Of a stretch of 64,000 nucleotides of DNA, positions 63,809-64,000 are shown piece by piece (the first letter of the stretch is position 1; each line of letters begins with the position of its first letter). This stretch comes from Amycolatopsis acidicola. Lineage in GTDB: Bacteria > Actinomycetota > Actinomycetes > Mycobacteriales > Pseudonocardiaceae. The stretch is taken from NCBI RefSeq assembly GCF_007713735.2, contig NZ_VMNW02000001.1, positions 62,001 to 126,000 on the forward strand, read 5' to 3'. Under the pieces are notes generated by a model. The model was not told the DNA's origin. It made no database searches and saw only the letters and a list, made by a program, of their open reading frames with translations. A program made the position numbers and the translations under genes.

Positions 63809-64000
63809 GTGGCGGTTACACCAGGACACACCGGGGATGCGGTGGTGGCTGGGGGAACCCGGTCTTTCCCAACCCGGGCGGTGCCGCGCGTCGAGCTTCC
63901 GGCGAGTACGTCGTATCTGGCCGGCGCCGCCGCGGCGCAGCTGGGCTGGGAAGGTGTGGTGCTGCCCGAGGTCACCATCCTCGGCCGCCGCGTCTGCGTC
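63809..64000 (+). CDS. unrecognised protein, N-terminal 64 codons (cut by window edge)
   Basis: Starts at GTG 63809 with AAGGAGG about 8 bases upstream and stays open to the window end. Residues begin MAVTPGHTGDAVVAGGTRSF and continue SYLAGAAAAQLGWEGVVLPE. No signal peptide or known motif in the visible part. The strong RBS and GC-rich third positions support a real gene. Function cannot be given. Confidence 0.6.
   Translation, partial: MAVTPGHTGDAVVAGGTRSFPTRAVPRVELPASTSYLAGAAAAQLGWEGVVLPEVTILGRRVCV

Overview
This is the replication-origin region of a high-GC Gram-positive chromosome. The gene order (parB, parA, rsmG, khpB, yidC, yidD, rnpA, rpmH, dnaA, oriC, dnaN, gnd, recF, dciA, gyrB, gyrA, tRNA-Ile, tRNA-Ala, ppiA, crgA, trpG/pabA, pknB, pknA, pbpA, rodA, pstP, fhaB, fhaA) is the actinobacterial origin layout. 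GTG and TTG starts are common. Protein character and accessory content point to Pseudonocardiaceae, most likely an Amycolatopsis-like organism; the genus is inference.

Layout. 1-5767: a partial D-Ala-D-Ala ligase-like gene, then a leftward block for chromosome partitioning (parAB with parS sites), ribosome methylation, membrane insertion (khpB, yidC, yidD, rnpA) and L34. 5768-8785: the dnaA promoter region, dnaA, and a roughly 0.9-kb oriC with degenerate DnaA boxes around an AT-rich unwinding element. 8786-18191: the rightward replication block dnaN, gnd, recF, dciA, gyrB, gyrA and a DUF3566 membrane gene. 18227-20357: tRNA-Ile, a reductase, a YceI-like protein, a fourth parS, a DLW-39 micro-protein and tRNA-Ala.

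20373-31300 is an accessory block between tRNA-Ala and ppiA. It begins with a compact leftward three-gene operon of visibly lower GC: a ParA-type ATPase, a protein with two SAP-like repeats, and a RAMA-CBS-HEPN protein carrying a HEPN ribonuclease motif. This is the strongest candidate for an undescribed system here. The block continues with a DMT exporter and divergent LysR regulator, a choice-of-anchor-A surface protein with an LASTG sortase motif, enzymes, a lipoprotein, and a Lys/Ala-rich membrane protein in the position mycobacteria use for CwsA.

31379-47709 returns to the conserved core: cyclophilin, rhomboid, PH-domain protein, CrgA, class E sortase, ferredoxin reductase, TrpG/PabA, an ABC pair, and the leftward cell-shape and signalling operon fhaB-pstP-rodA-pbpA-pknA-pknB with fhaA upstream. 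47840-64000: tRNA-Leu, a frameshifted small gene, amino-acid and sulfur enzymes, FKBP, a peptide-type ABC operon ending in an amidase, an unrecognised 610-aa protein, two CoA-ester lyases, a membrane Ser/Thr kinase and a truncated gene at the edge.

The core couples replication initiation (DnaA, oriC, DnaN, DciA, gyrase), segregation (ParAB-parS), division and peptidoglycan synthesis (CrgA, RodA, PbpA) and phospho-signalling (PknA, PknB, PstP, FHA proteins). Good DnaA boxes also occur outside oriC, inside dciA and at the start of the PH-domain gene, and may link these loci to DnaA.
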